This document shows positions 40,878-54,202 of a DNA stretch of 64,000 bases, piece after piece. Source of the DNA: Chamaelirium japonicum. Lineage: Eukaryota; Streptophyta; Magnoliopsida; Liliales; Melanthiaceae. Numbering within the stretch: the stretch's first letter is position 1; every line of letters begins with the position of its first letter. Made by a program: the position numbers and the translations under genes. Location of the stretch: NCBI GenBank assembly GCA_947650365.1, contig OX393551.1, forward strand, positions 92,726,697-92,790,696, given 5' to 3'. The notes beneath the pieces are model-generated. The model was not told where the DNA came from. It did not search any database and saw only the letters and a program-made list of their open reading frames with translations.

Positions 40878-42839
40878 AGAAGAAGAGAATATGGAGATTT
40901 AATTATATTATTAAGAAGTGGAGTTTTTGACTTCTTCTCTATTCTCTCTTCTTCTCTCTTCTCACAACACGTAATCAGCATGAACATGTCGAGCCCAGCC
41001 GACCAGTCGCAAAAAAATAGAGAGAAAAACAAAGACAGAAGAGAGAGAAGAATATAGAAGAGAACAGAGAGATAAATAAAGAGAGAAGAGAGAAGAAGCC
41101 CTACTCCAGTCCATTGGCTACGAGTATAGGTGCGAAGTAAGTAGGAATCTAAATTCTAAAACTCCACTTCTCAATATTTATACGACCCCTTTATGGTGGG
41201 GCATGTTTGATGGGTCTCCCTTTGTCCTATCTCACAATTCGTTATCAGCACGAATATATCAAGCCCAACCGACCTGTCCCAAGAAAACAGAGAGAGAAAT
41301 AAAGACAATAGTAGAGTTTTTGAATTTAGATTTCTTCTTACTTCACACATATACCCGTGGCCAATGGATTGGAGCAGGACTTCTTTTCTCTTCTCTCTTC
41401 ATTTATCTCTCTATTCTATTCTCTTTTCTTTTCTATCTTCTATAGAGTTTTCGACTGGAGTAGGACTTCTTCTCTCTTCTATCTTTATATATCTCTCCGT
41501 TCTCTTTTCTATTTTGTCTTTGTTTCTCTCTTCGTTTTCTTATGACTGGTCGGCTGGGATCAACATGTTCGTGCTGATAACGTATTGTGAGATGGAAGAG
41601 AGAGAGAGCTGTCAAATATGCCCCACCCTAAAATGATCGTATTAATATTACGAAGTGGAGTTTTAGAATTTAGATTCCTTCTTACTTCACAGCTATACCC
41701 ATGGCCAATGGACTGGAGTATGACTTCTTCTCTCTTCTGTCTTCGTTTATCTCTTTATTCTCTTTTCTCTTCTTCTCTCTCTTCTCTCTTTGTTTCTTTC
41801 TATGTTTCCTTATGACTGATCTGCTAGGCTCGACATGTTCGTGTTGATATTGTGCTATGAGAAGAGAGAAGATAATAGAGACATAAATAAAGAGAGAAGA
41901 GAGAAGAAGTCCTTCTCTATGTTATTTAACTAATATATGATTATGAAAAAAACAGAGAGAGAAACAATGACAGAAGAGAAAGAAGAAGAGAGAATAGAAC
42001 GGAGAGATAAACGAAGAGAGAAGAAGTCTTGCTCTAGTCCATTGGCCATGGGTATAGGTGTAAAGTAAGAAGGAATCTAAATTCTAAATCTCTACTTCTC
42101 AATATTTATACGACCTGTTTAGGGTGGGGCATGTTTGATGACTCACTTATTCTCCCATCTCACAACACTTACTATATAAATAATATATGACCCCTTTAGG
42201 GTAGGGCATATTAGATGGCTCTCTCTTTCTCCTATCTCACAATATGTTATCAGCATGAATATATCAAGCCCAACCGACCAGTCATAAGAAACGAAGAGAA
42301 AAATAAAGATAGAAGAGAGAGAAGAAGAGAGAAAAGAAGAAAAATAAGAGAATAGAGAGATAAACGAAGAGAGAAGAGAGATGAAGTCCTGCTCCAGTCT
42401 ATTAACCATGGGTTTAGATGTGAAGTAAGAAGGAATCTAAATTCCAAAACTTCACTCCTGTCTTCGTTTCTTTTTTTATTTTCTTGCGATTGGTCGGCTG
42501 GGCTCAATAGGTTCATGCTGATAACTTGTAATGAGATGGGAGAAAGAGAGAGCCATCAAACGAGCCCCACCCTAAAGGGGTCGTATAAATATTAAGAAGT
42601 AGAGTTTTGGAATTTAGATTCCTTCATACTTCACACCTATACCCGTGGTCAATGAACTGGAGTGGAACTTTTTCTCTCTTCTCTCTTCGTTTATCTCTCC
42701 GTTCTCTTCTATCTTCTTCTGTCTTCTCTCTTCATTTATCTCTCCGTTCTCTTCTTTCTTCTTTTCTCTCTTTTATCTTCATTTCTTTCTCTGGTTTTTT
42801 GTGACTGGTCAGTTGGGCTCGATATGTTCATACTGATAA
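40878..42839. repeat. Mixed leader/R-U5 array (copy B)
   Basis: Collinear with 433-2395, including the fused tandem LTR ends near 42118-42250. The primer site at 41241-41254 (CGTTATCAGCACGA) is intact where copy A has a changed base. Confidence 0.65.
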
Positions 42840-42957
42840 CGTTTTTGGAGATAGGAGAAAGAGAGAGTCATTAAACGTGCCCCACCTTAAAGGGGTCATA
42901 TATTATTTATAGGGTAAGATAACTTTGGGCCTAAACAATCTATAGAAAAAATAAACA
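42840..42957 (-). mobile_element. LTR, U3 truncated (copy B)
   Basis: Partner of 2396-2510. The U5 end is degenerate (GTTTTTGGAGATAGG). Confidence 0.68.
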
Positions 42958-45160
42958 AAGATAGAAGAGAGAAGAAAATATAGAGAGAAATGAAGATATA
43001 AGAGAGAGAAAAAGAGAAAGGTAAACGAAGAGATAAACGAAGAGAGAAGAGAGAAGAAGTCTTGCCTAGTCAATTCGCTACGGGTATTGGTATAAAGTAA
43101 GTAGGAATCTAAATTTCAAAACTCCACACAAAACAGAAAAGAAGAGAGAAGAGAACAAAGAGATAAATAAAGAAAGAAGAAGATATGCACCAGTCTATTG
43201 GCCACGGGTATAGGTGTGAAGTAAGAAGGAATCTAAATTTCAAAAACTCTACTTTGCAATAATTTATTTTATTTAAAGTAAACTAATTAAATAAATATTG
43301 AGAGATAAGAGATAAGAAGTCCTGCCTAGTCCATTTGCCACGGGTATATGTATGAAGTAAGTAGGAATCTAAATTTCAAAACTCCACAGAAAAGAGAAAA
43401 GAAGAGAGAAGAGAACAAAGAGATAAATAAAGAAAGAAGAAGTAATGCTCCAGTCCATTGGCCACGGGTATAGGTGTGAAGTAAGAAAGAATCTAAATTT
43501 CAAAACCTCCACTTTGCAATAATTTATTTTATTTAGATAATTCAATAACTATTTATACTAGAATAATTATATTTAATTAATTACTTTACTAAAAACTTAA
43601 TTATGAAATTATTAAATTATTTAAAATATTAATAAATAAATAAATGGTTAATTTAATTTAAAAAATTATTGTAACATTACTATGATAATAAAAATAAAGT
43701 CGAGATGATACTATTGTGAAGTAGAGTTTTGGAATTTAGATTCCTTCTTACTTCACACCTATACCCGTGGCTAATGGACTGGAGCATGACTTTTTCTCTC
43801 TTCTCTCTTTATTTATCTTTACGTTCTCTTCTCTCTTCTTCTCTCTCTTCTGTTTTTGTTTCTCTCTCTGTTTTTTTTTTCTCTTTTTCTCTCTCTTCTG
43901 TGGAGTTTTGGAATTTAGATTCCTTCCTACTTCATACCTATACCCGTGGCCAATTGACTGGAGTAGGACTTCTTCTCTCTTCTCTTTTTATTTATCTCTC
44001 TATTCTCTTCTCTTTTCTTCCCTCTCTTCTGTGGAATTTTGGAATTTAGATTCCACCTTACTTCACACCTATACCCATGGCGAATGGACTAGAGCAGGAC
44101 TTCTTTTCTCTTCTCTCTTAATATTTATTTAATTAGTTTATTTTATATTTTTAATACTAAAAAAATAATTAAATAACTAGTTTATTAAATTTTAAAATAA
44201 ATTCAAATTATTAAAATATCTCTTATATTATTTATTAAATTAAATTATTAATAACATGTTTAATTTATTTTATTTAATTTAAGCTCGTTATATTTATGTC
44301 TCCGTTCTCTTCTTTCTTTCTTCCATCTCACAATACGTTATCAGCACGAACATGTCAAGCCCAGCTGACCAGTCGCAAGAAAATAGAGAGAGAAACGAAG
44401 ACAGAAGTGAACTTTGGAATTTAGATTTCTTCATACTTCACACCTATACCCGTGGTCAATGGAATAGAATAGGAGTTTTTCTCTCTTCTATCTTTGTTTA
44501 TCTCTCTGTTCTATTCTTTTTTCTTCTCTCTCTTCTGTCTTCGTTTCTCTCTTCGTTCTCTCTTCTTTCTTCTTCTCTCTCTTCTGTGGAGTTTTGGAAT
44601 TTAGATTCCTTCTTACTTCATACCTATATCCGTGTGAAGTATAGTTGTAAAGTAAGAAAGAATCTAAATTCCAAAACTCTACTTCTATCTTCATTTCTTT
44701 CTCTGCTTTCTTATGACTAATCAGTTAGGCTCGATTTGTTCGTGCTGATAACGTATTGTGAGATGTGAGAAAGAGAGAGTCATCAAACATGTGCTACCAT
44801 AAAAGGGTCATATAAATACTGAGAAGTGAAGTTTTGGAATTTAGATTCCTTCTTACTTCTCTCTTCTCTTTTCTTCTCTCTTCTCACAATACATTATCAG
44901 CACGAACATGTCGAGCCCAGCCGACCAGTCACATGAAAATAGAGAGAGAAACAAAAATAGAAGGGAGAGAAAAAGAGAGAAGAGAACAGAGAGATAAACG
45001 AAGATAAAAGAGAGAAGAAGTCCGGTTCGAGTCCATTTGCCACGGATTTAAGTGTGAAGTAAAAAAGAATATAAATTCTAAAACTCTACTTCTGTCTTTT
45101 TTTCTCTTCTCGTTTTCTTTTGATTGGTCGACTCGGCTCAACATGTTCGTACTGATAACG
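42958..45160. repeat. Tandem leaders and A+T spacers (copy B)
   Basis: Collinear with 2511-4716. A+T spacers at about 43515-43700 and 44118-44285; primer sites near 44338-44351 and 44895-44908. Confidence 0.62.
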
Positions 45161-45296
45161 TATTATGAGATGAGAGAAAGAGAGAGCCGTCAAAATGCCC
45201 CACTCTACAGGGGTCATATATTATTTATAGGGTAGGCCTAAGCAATCTATAGGAAACCCTAATCCATGAGAGAGATCCGACAGTGGACAGCCATCC
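45161..45296 (-). mobile_element. LTR joined to leader (copy B)
   Basis: Partner of 4717-4853, ending GACAGTGGACAGCCATCC. Confidence 0.73.
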
Positions 45297-46882
45297 TTCT
45301 TACTTCACACTTATACCCATGGCGAATGGACTGTAGCAGGACTTCTTCTCTCTTCTATCTTTGTTTATCTCTCTGTTCTCTTATGTCTTCTTCTCTCTTT
45401 TCTGTCTTTGTTTATCTCTCCGTTCTCTTCTCTCTTCTTCTCTATCTTCTAACTTTGTTTCTCTCTTTGTTTCCTTATGACTGGCCGGTTGGGCTCAACA
45501 TGTTCGTGCTAATATTGTATTGTGAGGTGGGAGAAAATGAGAAGAGAATAGAGAGATAAACACAGAGAGAATTATTAAATATTAAATTATCTTACAACAT
45601 GTCATCAGTATGAACATGTCGAAGAAAGAAGAGAGAAGTAATCTCTCCCATTCAGCATGAATATGTCGAGTCCAGCAGACCAGTCATAAGAAAACGGAGA
45701 GAGAAACGAAGACAAAAAAGAAAGAAGAAAACAGAGAGACAAACGAAGAGAGAATAGAGAAGAAGTTCTACTCCAATCCATTCGCCACGGGTATAGATGT
45801 GAATTAAGAAGGAATCTAAATTCCAAAACTCTAGTTCTCAATAATATAATTAAATCTTTCCGTTCTTTTCTTTCTTCTTCTCTTTCTTTTGTCGTCTTTT
45901 CTCTCTTTGTTTTCTTATAACTGGTTAGCTGGGCTCGATATTTTAGTACTGATAACGTGTTATGAGATGGGAGAAAGAGAGAAGAGAACAGAAAGATAAA
46001 CAAGGAGAGAAACAAAAAGAAGTCCTGCTTATGCCCTAAATAATCTCCCAGGGATTAGGGTTTATCATAGATTTCTTAGGCCCAAAGTAATCTTACCTAA
46101 TAAATAATATACCTTTGTGCCTCTCTAGTCTATTGGCCACGGGTATAGGTGTGAAGTAAGAAGGAATATAAATTCCAAAACTCCACTTCTTAATATTTAT
46201 AAGAACCCTTTAGGGTGGGGCATATTTGATAGCTCTTTCTTTCTCCCATCTCACAACACGTTATCAGCACGAAAATGTCGATCTGAGCCGACCAGTCATA
46301 AAAAAACAGAGAGAGAAACGAAGATAGATGTGGAGTTTTGGAATTTATATTCTTTCTTTCTGTACACCTATACTCATGGCCAATGGACCAGAGCAGGACT
46401 TTTTCTCTCTTTTCTCTTTGTTTATCTCTTCGTTTTCTTCTTCTCTTTCTTCTGTCTTTGTTTCTTTCTCCGTTTTCTTGTAACTGGTCGGCTGGACTCT
46501 ATATGTTCATACTGATAACATGTTGTGAGATTAAATAAGTATAATAAATAAAGAGTTGGTAGAGATATGATGGGTAGTATAAATATTAAGAAGTGGAGTT
46601 TTGGAATTTAGCTTCCTTCTTATTTCATAACTATACATGTGGCCAATGGACTGGAGTAGGAGTTCTTCTCTCTTCTCACTTAGTTTATCTCTCCGTTCTC
46701 TTCTCTCTTCTTTAAAGATTATATGACCCCTTTAGGGTGGGGCACGTTTGATGGCTCTTTCTTTCTCTCATCTCAAAACACATTATCAGTATGAACATAT
46801 CAAAGAGAGAAGAAGTTCTGTAATTAATTAAATATTTATTTATTTAAATTCTATGGGGCTCGATATGTTCGTGCTGATAATA
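45297..46882. repeat. Leaders across the deletion junction (copy B)
   Basis: The join replacing 5195-8440 is at about 45640 (GAGAAGTA/ATCTCTCCC). A decayed LTR piece lies at about 46036-46114 and an R-U5 fragment at 46200-46258, with primer site CGTTATCAGCACGA at 46259-46272. Confidence 0.62.
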
Positions 46883-47050
46883 TGTTGTGAGATAGGAGAA
46901 AAAGAGAGCCGTCAAACGTGCCCCACCCTAAATGGGACGTATTTTATTTATAGGGTTAGCTTACTTAGGGCCTAAGCAATCTATGGGAAACCCTAATCCA
47001 TTAGAGAGATCCGATGGTGGGTAGCCATCCGATCGAACGATCTTATAACA
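46883..47050 (-). mobile_element. Full-length LTR, left arm of inverted pair (copy B)
   Basis: TGTTGTGAGATAGG to TTATAACA, 168 bp. Partner of 9682-9849. Confidence 0.8.
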
Positions 47051-47596
47051 GTTGTAATGTTTTAGATTTTTTTTAAAAAAATATTAATTATTTTTAAAGT
47101 AAAAAATTTGTTTTTTTAAATTAATTATTTTACTAAAAACATAATTTATAAATTTTTTAAATTATTAAATAATTTAAAGGAAGATAAATAAGAGAGAAGA
47201 GAGAAGAAATCCTACTCCAGTCCATTCGCCACGTGTATAGTTGTGAAATAAAAAGAAATCTAAATTCTAAAACTCCACTTCTCAATAGTATCATCTCAAT
47301 GTTACTATAATTATCAGAGTAAATTCTCTTCTCTCTTCGTTTTAATTAAACTATTAATTTAAATTTAAAAATTATAGAAACAACACTCCATTTAATTATT
47401 ATAGTAATAAAATAAAGTAAGAAGAGAGAAGATAATTAAATATTTATTTAGTTATTTAATTATTTAACTATTTAATTTATTAAAAAGCTAAATAAATTAA
47501 ATAATAGGAAGTAAAGAAAGAGGATGTGGCACACTCAAATTTTTTGTTTTAAAAATATTTTACATTTTTCTTCAAAAAAATATAAAACATTACAAC
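47051..47596. repeat. A+T-rich spacer inside inverted LTR pair (copy B)
   Basis: 546 bp, collinear with 9850-10394. Holds a leader end (about 47178-47280) and a purine tract near 47505-47528. Confidence 0.7.
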
Positions 47597-47764
47597 TGTT
47601 GAGAGATCGTTCGATCGGATTGCTATCCATCGTCGGACCTCCCCTATGGATTAGGATTTCTCGTAGATTGCTTAGGCCCTAAGTAAGCTTACCCTATAAA
47701 TAATATACGACTCTTTTAGGGTGGGGCACGCTTGACGATCCTCTTTTTCTCCCATCTTACAATA
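47597..47764 (+). mobile_element. Full-length LTR, right arm of inverted pair (copy B)
   Basis: TGTTGAGAGATCG to TTACAATA. The primer site that follows has lost one base (TGTATCAGCACGA, 47765-47777), while the copy A partner has it intact. Confidence 0.8.
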
Positions 47765-47777
47765 TGTATCAGCACGA

Positions 47778-48233
47778 ATATATCAAACCCAGCCGACAAG
47801 TTGTAAAAAAACGGAGAGAGAAACGAAGACAGAAGAGAGAGAAGAAGAGAGAAGAGAATAGAGAGATAAATGAAGATAGAAGATAGAAGAAGTCCCGCTC
47901 CAGTCCATTAGCCTTGGGTATAAGTATAAAGTAAGAAGAAATCTAAATTTGAAAACTTTACTTCTGTCTTTGTTTCTCTCTCCATTTTCTTACGACTGGT
48001 CGGCTAGGCTCGATATATTCATGCTGATAATATGTTATGAGATGGGAAAAAGAAAAAAGAGAATGGAAAGATAAACGAAGAAAGGAGAGAAAAGAAGTTC
48101 TGCTCTCTCTACTTTAAAATAATTTTCTATATTTTTTCTATTAATACGTATTTATTTTTTTTTATACTATAAGAGAAAGAGAGAGAAACAAAGAAAATGG
48201 GGAGAGAAACGGGGAGAGAAATAAAAGATAACG
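47778..48233. repeat. Leader and conserved spacer (copy B)
   Basis: Collinear with 10577-11032. The CTTTAAAATAATTTTCTAT spacer is at about 48110. Confidence 0.58.
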
Positions 48234-48433
48234 TGTTATAAGATGGGAGAAAGAGAAAGCTATCAAATGTGCCCTACCCTAAAGGGGTCGTATATTATTT
48301 ATAAACTAAGTGTTGTGAGATGGGAGAAAAAGAGAGTCATCAAACGTGCCCTACCCTAAAAGGGTCGAATATTATTTATAGGGTAAGCTTACTTAGGGCC
48401 TAAGTAATCTATGGGAAATCCTAATCTATAAGA
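48234..48433 (-). mobile_element. Tandem truncated LTR ends (copy B)
   Basis: Units 48234-48310 and 48311-48433. The junction is TTATAAACTAAG/TGTTGTGAGATG. Confidence 0.77.
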
Positions 48434-48781
48434 GAAAAGAGAAGAGAACGAAGAAATTTAATTATATTATTAAGAAGTGAAGTTTTGGAATTTAGATTTG
48501 TTCTAAATTAAACTAGATATGCTATCAGCATGAACATATTGAGCCCAGCTGACCAGTCGCAAAAAAACGGAGAGAAAAACAAAGACAGAAGTGGAGTTTT
48601 GGAATTTAGATTCCATCTTACTTTACACCTATACCCATGGCCAATGGACTGGAGCATGACTTCTTCTCTCTTCATTTATCTCTCTGTTCTCTTCTCTCTT
48701 CTTTTCTCTCTTCTGTCTTCGTTTCTCTCTCTATTTTCTTACGACTGGTCGGCTGGGCTCGACATGTTCGTGCTGATAACG

Positions 48782-48904
48782 TGTTATGATTTTAGAGAAA
48801 GAGATAGAGCCATCAAACATGCCCTACCCTAAAGGGGTCATGTATTATTTATAAGGTATGCTTATTTAGGGCTTAAGCAATCTATGGGAAATCCTAATCC
48901 ATAG
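48782..48904 (-). mobile_element. LTR, U3 truncated (copy B)
   Basis: Partner of 11581-11704, with the same TGTTATGATTTTAG start. Confidence 0.72.
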
Positions 48905-49409
48905 GAGAAGAGAGAAGAGAATGGAGATATTTAATTATATTATTGAAAAGTGGAATTTTTGAATTATGATTCCTTCTTACTTCATTCCTATACCCATGGC
49001 CAATGTACTGAAGTAGGACTTCTTCTCTTTTCGTTTATCTCTCTATTCTCTTCTCTTGTCTTCTCTCCCTTCTGTCCTCGTTTCTCTCTCCATTTTTTTG
49101 TGACTGGTCGGCTGGGCTCAACATGTTCGTGTAAATAACGTATTGTGTAATCGGAGAAAGAGAGATTCGTCAAACGTGCCTTATCATCAAGGGTGATATA
49201 AATATTAAGAAGTGGAGTTTTGGAATTTTGATTCCTTCTTACTTCAAATCTATACCCGTGGCCAATGGACTGGAGCAGGACTTCTTCTCTCTTCTATCTT
49301 CGTTTATTTCTCCGTTCTCTTCTTTCTTCTTCTCTCTCTTTTGTCTTTGTTTCTCTCTCTGCTTTCTTACGACTGGTTAGCTGGGTTTGACATGTTCGTG
49401 CTGATAACG
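48905..49409 (-). repeat. Minus leaders with R-U5 fragment (copy B)
   Basis: R-U5 fragment at about 49141-49203 with the peculiar GCCTTATCATCAAGGGTG, as in copy A near 11977. Confidence 0.62.
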
Positions 49410-49532
49410 TATTATGAGATGGCATAAAGAGAGAGTCATTAAATGTGCCCCACCCAAAAGGGGTCATATATTATTTATAGGATAAGCTTCCTTAGGGCCC
49501 AAGCAATCTATAAGAAACCCTAATCCATGGGA
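49410..49532 (-). mobile_element. LTR, U3 truncated (copy B)
   Basis: Partner of 12209-12330. The palindrome is broken (CTTAGGGCCCAAG). Confidence 0.72.
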
Positions 49533-50096
49533 AACGAGAGAAGAGAAATGAGAGGTTTAATTATATTATTGATAAGTGGAGTTTTGGAATTTAGATTTCT
49601 TCTTACTTCACACCTATACCCGTGGTGAATGGTCTGAAGTAGGACTTCTCTCTTCTCTCTTTGTTTATCTCTTCATTCTCTTCTCACTTGTCATAACATA
49701 TTATCAACACGAACATGTCGAGCCTAGCCGACCAGTTATAAGAAAACGGAGAGAGAAACAAAGACAGAAGTGAGAGAAGAAGAGAGAAGAGAATGAAGAG
49801 ATAAACGAAGAGAGAAGAGAGAAGAAGTCATGCTCCCGTCCATTAGCCACGGGTATAGGGGTGATGTAAGACTGAATCTAAATTCCAAAACTCCATACAA
49901 GAGAGAGAGGAAGAGAGAAGAGAACTGAGAGATAAATAAAGTAAAAAAAGAAGAAGTCCTACTCCAGTCCATTGGCCATGGGTATAGGTGTGAAGTAAGA
50001 AGGAATCTAAATTCCAAAACTTCATTTCTATCTTTGTTTCTCTCTCCGTTTTCTTATGACTAGTCAGTTGGGCTCGATATTTTCGTGTTGATAATG
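49533..50096. repeat. Opposed leader modules (copy B)
   Basis: Collinear with 12331-12892. Confidence 0.6.
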
Positions 50097-50241
50097 TATT
50101 ATGAGATGGGAGAAAGAGAGAGCCATCAAACGTGCCCCTCCCTAAAGGGGTTTATATTATTTATAAGGTAAGATTAATTAGGACCAAAGAAATCTATAGG
50201 AAATCTAAATCTACGGGAGAGATCCGACGGAGGATAGCCAT
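50097..50241 (-). mobile_element. LTR joined to leader, left arm (copy B)
   Basis: TATTATGAGATGGG to GGAGGATAGCCATCC. Confidence 0.72.
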
Positions 50242-50527
50242 CCTTCTTACTACACACCTAAACTCGTGGCTAATGGACTTAGCAGGACTTCTTCTCTTTT
50301 CTCTCTTTATTTATCTCTTCGTTCTCTTCTCTCTTATTCTCTCTCTGCTGTCTTTGTTTCTCTCTCCGTTTTCTTATGACTAGACGGCTGGGCAAGACAT
50401 GTTCGTACTGATAACGTGTAATAAGATGAGAGAAAAAGAGAGTATAGAACGGAGAGATAAATGAAGAGAGAAGAGAAAGAAGTCTTGCTCCATTCTATTG
50501 GCCACGGGTATAGGTGTGAAGTATGAA

Positions 50528-50675
50528 GGATAGCTGTCCACCGTCGGATATCTCCGATGGATTAGAATTTCCTATAGATTGCTTAGTCCCTAAGGAAGCT
50601 TACTCTATAAATAATATATGACCCTTTTAGGGTGGGGCATGTTTGATGGCTCTCTCTTTCTCCCATCTCATAACA
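50528..50675 (+). mobile_element. LTR joined to leader, right arm (copy B)
   Basis: Partner of 13326-13473. The primer site at 50676-50690 carries one extra T (CGTTATTCAGTACGA). Confidence 0.72.
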
Positions 50676-50690
50676 CGTTATTCAGTACGA

Positions 50691-51251
50691 ACATGTCGAA
50701 CCCAGCAGACCAGTCACAAGAAAATGGAGAGAGAAACAAAGACAGAAGGGGAGTTTAGGAATTTAGATTCCTTCTTACATCACATCTATACCCGTGACCA
50801 ATGGACTGGAGTAGGATTTCTTCTCTCTTCTCTCTTTATTTATCTCTTCTTTCTCTTCTCTCTTCTTATATCTCATATATGGAGTTTTGGAATTTAGATT
50901 CCTTCTTACTTTACAACTATACGTGTGGCCAATGGACTGGAGCAGGAGTTCTTCTATCTTTCCTTTTTATTTATCTCTCTGTTATCTTCTCTCTCTTCTA
51001 TCATCATTTATCTTTCTGTTTTCTTATGACTAGTCGGTTGGGCTCAACATGTTCATATTGATAACGTGTTGTGAGAAGTGAGAAGAGAACGAAGAGACAA
51101 ACGAAAAGAGAAGAGAGAAGAAGTCATGTTCCAGTCCATTCACCACGGGTATAGGTGTACAGTAAGAAGGAATCTAAATTCAAAAACTCCACTTCTTAAT
51201 AATATAATTAAATCTCTCTATTTTCTTTTCTTTTCTTTTCTTTTCATCTAT
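50691..51251. repeat. Leader modules (copy B)
   Basis: Collinear with 13488-14048. Confidence 0.6.
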
Positions 51252-51343
51252 TAGGCCCTAAGTAAGCTTTCCCTATAAATAATATACGACCCGTTTAGGG
51301 TAGGGCATGTTTGACGGCTCTCCTTTTCTCTTATCTCACAATA
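51252..51343 (+). mobile_element. LTR truncated within the palindrome (copy B)
   Basis: Partner of 14049-14140, with the same TATTGTCAGCACGA primer-site variant. Confidence 0.7.
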
Positions 51344-52011
51344 TATTGTCAGCACGAATATGTCAAGCCCAACCGACCAGTCACAAGAAAACAGTAAGAG
51401 AAACGAAGACAGAGTGGAGTTTTGGTATTTAGATTCCTTCTTACTTCACACTTATACCCTTGACCAATAGCGTGGAGCAAGACATCTTCTCTCTTCTCTC
51501 TTTATTTATGTCTCTGTTCTCTTCTCGCTTCTTATCTCTCTTCTGTCTTTGTTAAACTCCACGTCTTCTCTATATAAACAGATAGAGAAAGGATGATAGA
51601 AAAGAAAGAAAAAGAGAGAAGAAAATGAAGAGATAAATAAAGAGAGAAGAGAGAAGAAGTCCTGCTCCAGTCCATTGGTCACGGGTATAGGTGTATAGTT
51701 CTCTCTTTTCTCTTTATTTAACTCTCCGTTCTCTTCTTGCTTCTTATCTCTCTTCTGTTTTCGTTAAACTCCTCTTCTTTTCTCAATAAACGAATAGAGA
51801 AATATAGACAGAAGTAAGATAAGAAGAGAAAAGAGAAATAGGAGATAAACAAAGAGAGAAGAGTGAAGAAGTCCTGCTCTAGTCTATTGGCCACGGGTAT
51901 AGGTGTGAAGTAAGAAGGAATTTAAATTCCAAAACTCCACTTCTGTCTTCATTTCTCTTTCTGTTTTCTTACGACTGGTCAGCTGGACTCAATATGTTCA
52001 TGCTGATAAAG
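51344..52011. repeat. Leader fragments with local duplication (copy B)
   Basis: Collinear with 14155-14808. The GTTAAACTCC duplication is retained. Confidence 0.6.
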
Positions 52012-52133
52012 TGTTATGAGATGGGAGAAAGAAAGAGCCGTCAAACGTGCCCCACCCTAAAGGGGTTGTATTTTATTTATAGGGTAAGCTTACTTAGGTC
52101 CTAAGCAATCTATGGGAAACTCTAATCCATGGA
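52012..52133 (-). mobile_element. LTR, U3 truncated (copy B)
   Basis: TGTTATGAGATGGG start. The two bases missing in copy A (GGTAAGCTTAC) are present here. Confidence 0.72.
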
Positions 52134-53189
52134 AGAAGAGAGAAGATAAGGGAGAGATTTAATTATATTATTTAGAAGTGGTGTTTTCGAATTTAGATTC
52201 TTTCTTACTTCACACCTATACCCATGACGAATGGACTGGAGTAGTACTTCTTCTCTCTTCTTTTTTCGTTTATCTCTCCCTTCTCTTTTTACTTCTTTTT
52301 TTTTCTCACAACTCGTTTTCAGCATGAACATATCAAGCCTAGCCGATCAGTCACAAGAAACCGGAGAGAGAAACAAAGACAAAAGAGAGAGAAGAGGAGT
52401 GAAGAGAATGAAGAGATAAATAATTTAAATAATATATTTAAATAATTTAGTTAAATTCTAAATAGTGGTCGGCTGGGCTCGATATATTTATGATGATAAC
52501 TGTTGTGAGTAAGGAGAAGAAGATAGAAGAGAATAGAGAGATAAACGAAGAAAGAAGAGAGAAGAAGTCCTGCTCCAGTCCATTATCCAAGGGTATAGGT
52601 GTTAAGTAAGAAGGAATCTAAATTCCAAAACTCTACTTCTCAATAATATAGTTAAATCTCTCCGTTCTTTTTTCTCTTCTCCCATGGAGTTGGGTTTCTC
52701 ATTTGACGGCTCTCTCTTTCTTCCACCTCATAATATGTTATCAGCACAAATATGTCGAGCCCAGTCGACCAGTCGTAAGAAAAACAGAGAGAAAAACGAA
52801 GACAAAAGAAGAGACAAGAGAACAGAGAGCTAAACAAAGATAGAAGAGAGAACTTCACACCTATACCGATGGCCAATGGACTTAAGCAGGACTTCTTCCC
52901 TCTTCTCTCTTTGTTTATCTCTCCGCTATCTTCTCTCTTCTGTCTTCATTTCTCTCTCCGTTTATTGAGAAAAGAAGTAGAGTTTAACAAAGACAGAAGA
53001 GAAAGAAGAAGAAAATAGAGAAATAAATGAAGAGAGAAGAGAGAAGAAGTCCTGCTCTAGTCAATTGGCCATGGGTATAAGTGTGAAGTAAGAAGGAATC
53101 TAAATTCCAAAACTCTATTTCTGTCTTTGTTTTTCTATCCATTTTCATATGATGGGTCAGCTGGGCTCGACATGTTCGTGCTAAAAATA
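52134..53189. repeat. Leader modules (copy B)
   Basis: Collinear with 14930-15985. Confidence 0.6.
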
Positions 53190-53313
53190 TATTATGAGAT
53201 GAGCGAAAGAGAGAGCGCCGTCAAACGTGCCACACCCTAAAGGGGTCGTATATTATTTATAAGGTAATCTTACTTAGGGCCTAAGTAATCCATGGGAAAA
53301 CCTAATCCATGGG
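53190..53313 (-). mobile_element. LTR, U3 truncated (copy B)
   Basis: Partner of 15986-16109. Confidence 0.7.
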
Positions 53314-53366
53314 AGAAGATAAAAAAGAACAGAAAGATTTAATTATATTATTGAGAAGTAGAGTTT

Positions 53367-53512
53367 TCTCAATAGTATCATCTCAACGTTATTATGATTA
53401 TCATAGTAAATTCTTTTCTCTCTTCGTTTTAATCAAATAATTAATTTAATTAAAAAAATTATAGTTACATTACTATGATAATCATAATAACGTTGAGAAG
53501 ATACTATTGAGA
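53367..53512. repeat. Short foldback element (copy B)
   Basis: Partner of 16163-16308. The arms are slightly better matched here (ATTATGATTATCATAGTAA at left, TTACTATGATAATCATAAT at right). Confidence 0.65.
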
Positions 53513-53701
53513 AGTGGAGTTTTGAAATTTAGATTCCTTCTTACTTCATACCTATACACATGGCGAATGGACTGAGCATGACTTATTCTCTCTTCTCTTT
53601 TCATTTATCTCTCTGTTCTCTTCTCTTATCTTCTATTTTTGTTTCTCTCTCCATTTTCTTATGACTGGTCGGTTGGATTAGACATGTTCGTGCTGATAAC
53701 G

Positions 53702-53823
53702 TGTTGTGAGATAAGTAAAAGTTAGAGCCATCAAACATGCCCTACTCTAAAGGGGTCGTATATTATTTATAGGCTAAGCTTACTTAGTGCCTAAGCAATC
53801 TATGGTAAACCCTAATCCATGGG
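53702..53823 (-). mobile_element. LTR, U3 truncated (copy B)
   Basis: Partner of 16498-16619. The CTTAGTGCCTAAG variant is shared. Confidence 0.72.
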
Positions 53824-54064
53824 AGAAGATAGAAGAGAATGAAGAGATTTAAATATATTATTGAGAAGTAGAGTTTTGGAATTTAGATTCCTTCTTACTT
53901 CACACATATACCCGGTGCCAATGGACTAGAACATGACTTCTTCTCTCTTCTTTCTTCGTTTATCTCTTCATTCTCTTCTCTCTTCTTCTCTCTCTTATGT
54001 CTTTGTTTCTCTCTCCGTTTTCTTACGACTGGTCACTGGGCTCGACATGTTTGTGCTGATAACG

Positions 54065-54202
54065 TGTTATGAGATAGGAGAAAGAGAGAGCCGTTAAACA
54101 TGCCCCACCCTAAAGGGGTTATATATTATTTATAGGGTAAGCTTACTTAGGGCCTAAGTAATCTATGAAAAACCCTAATCTATGGGAGAGATCCGATGGT
54201 GT
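54065..54202 (-). mobile_element. LTR extending to GATCCGATGGTG (copy B)
   Basis: Partner of 16860-16996. The flank fragment GCAATTCAGGTGTGCCAC follows at about 54232. Confidence 0.72.

Noticed and set aside
45605..46015. 136-codon open frame, minus strand
   Set aside because: It exists only because the copy B deletion joins two leaders; the copy A equivalent is split. It is a translation of repeat sequence, not a conserved protein.
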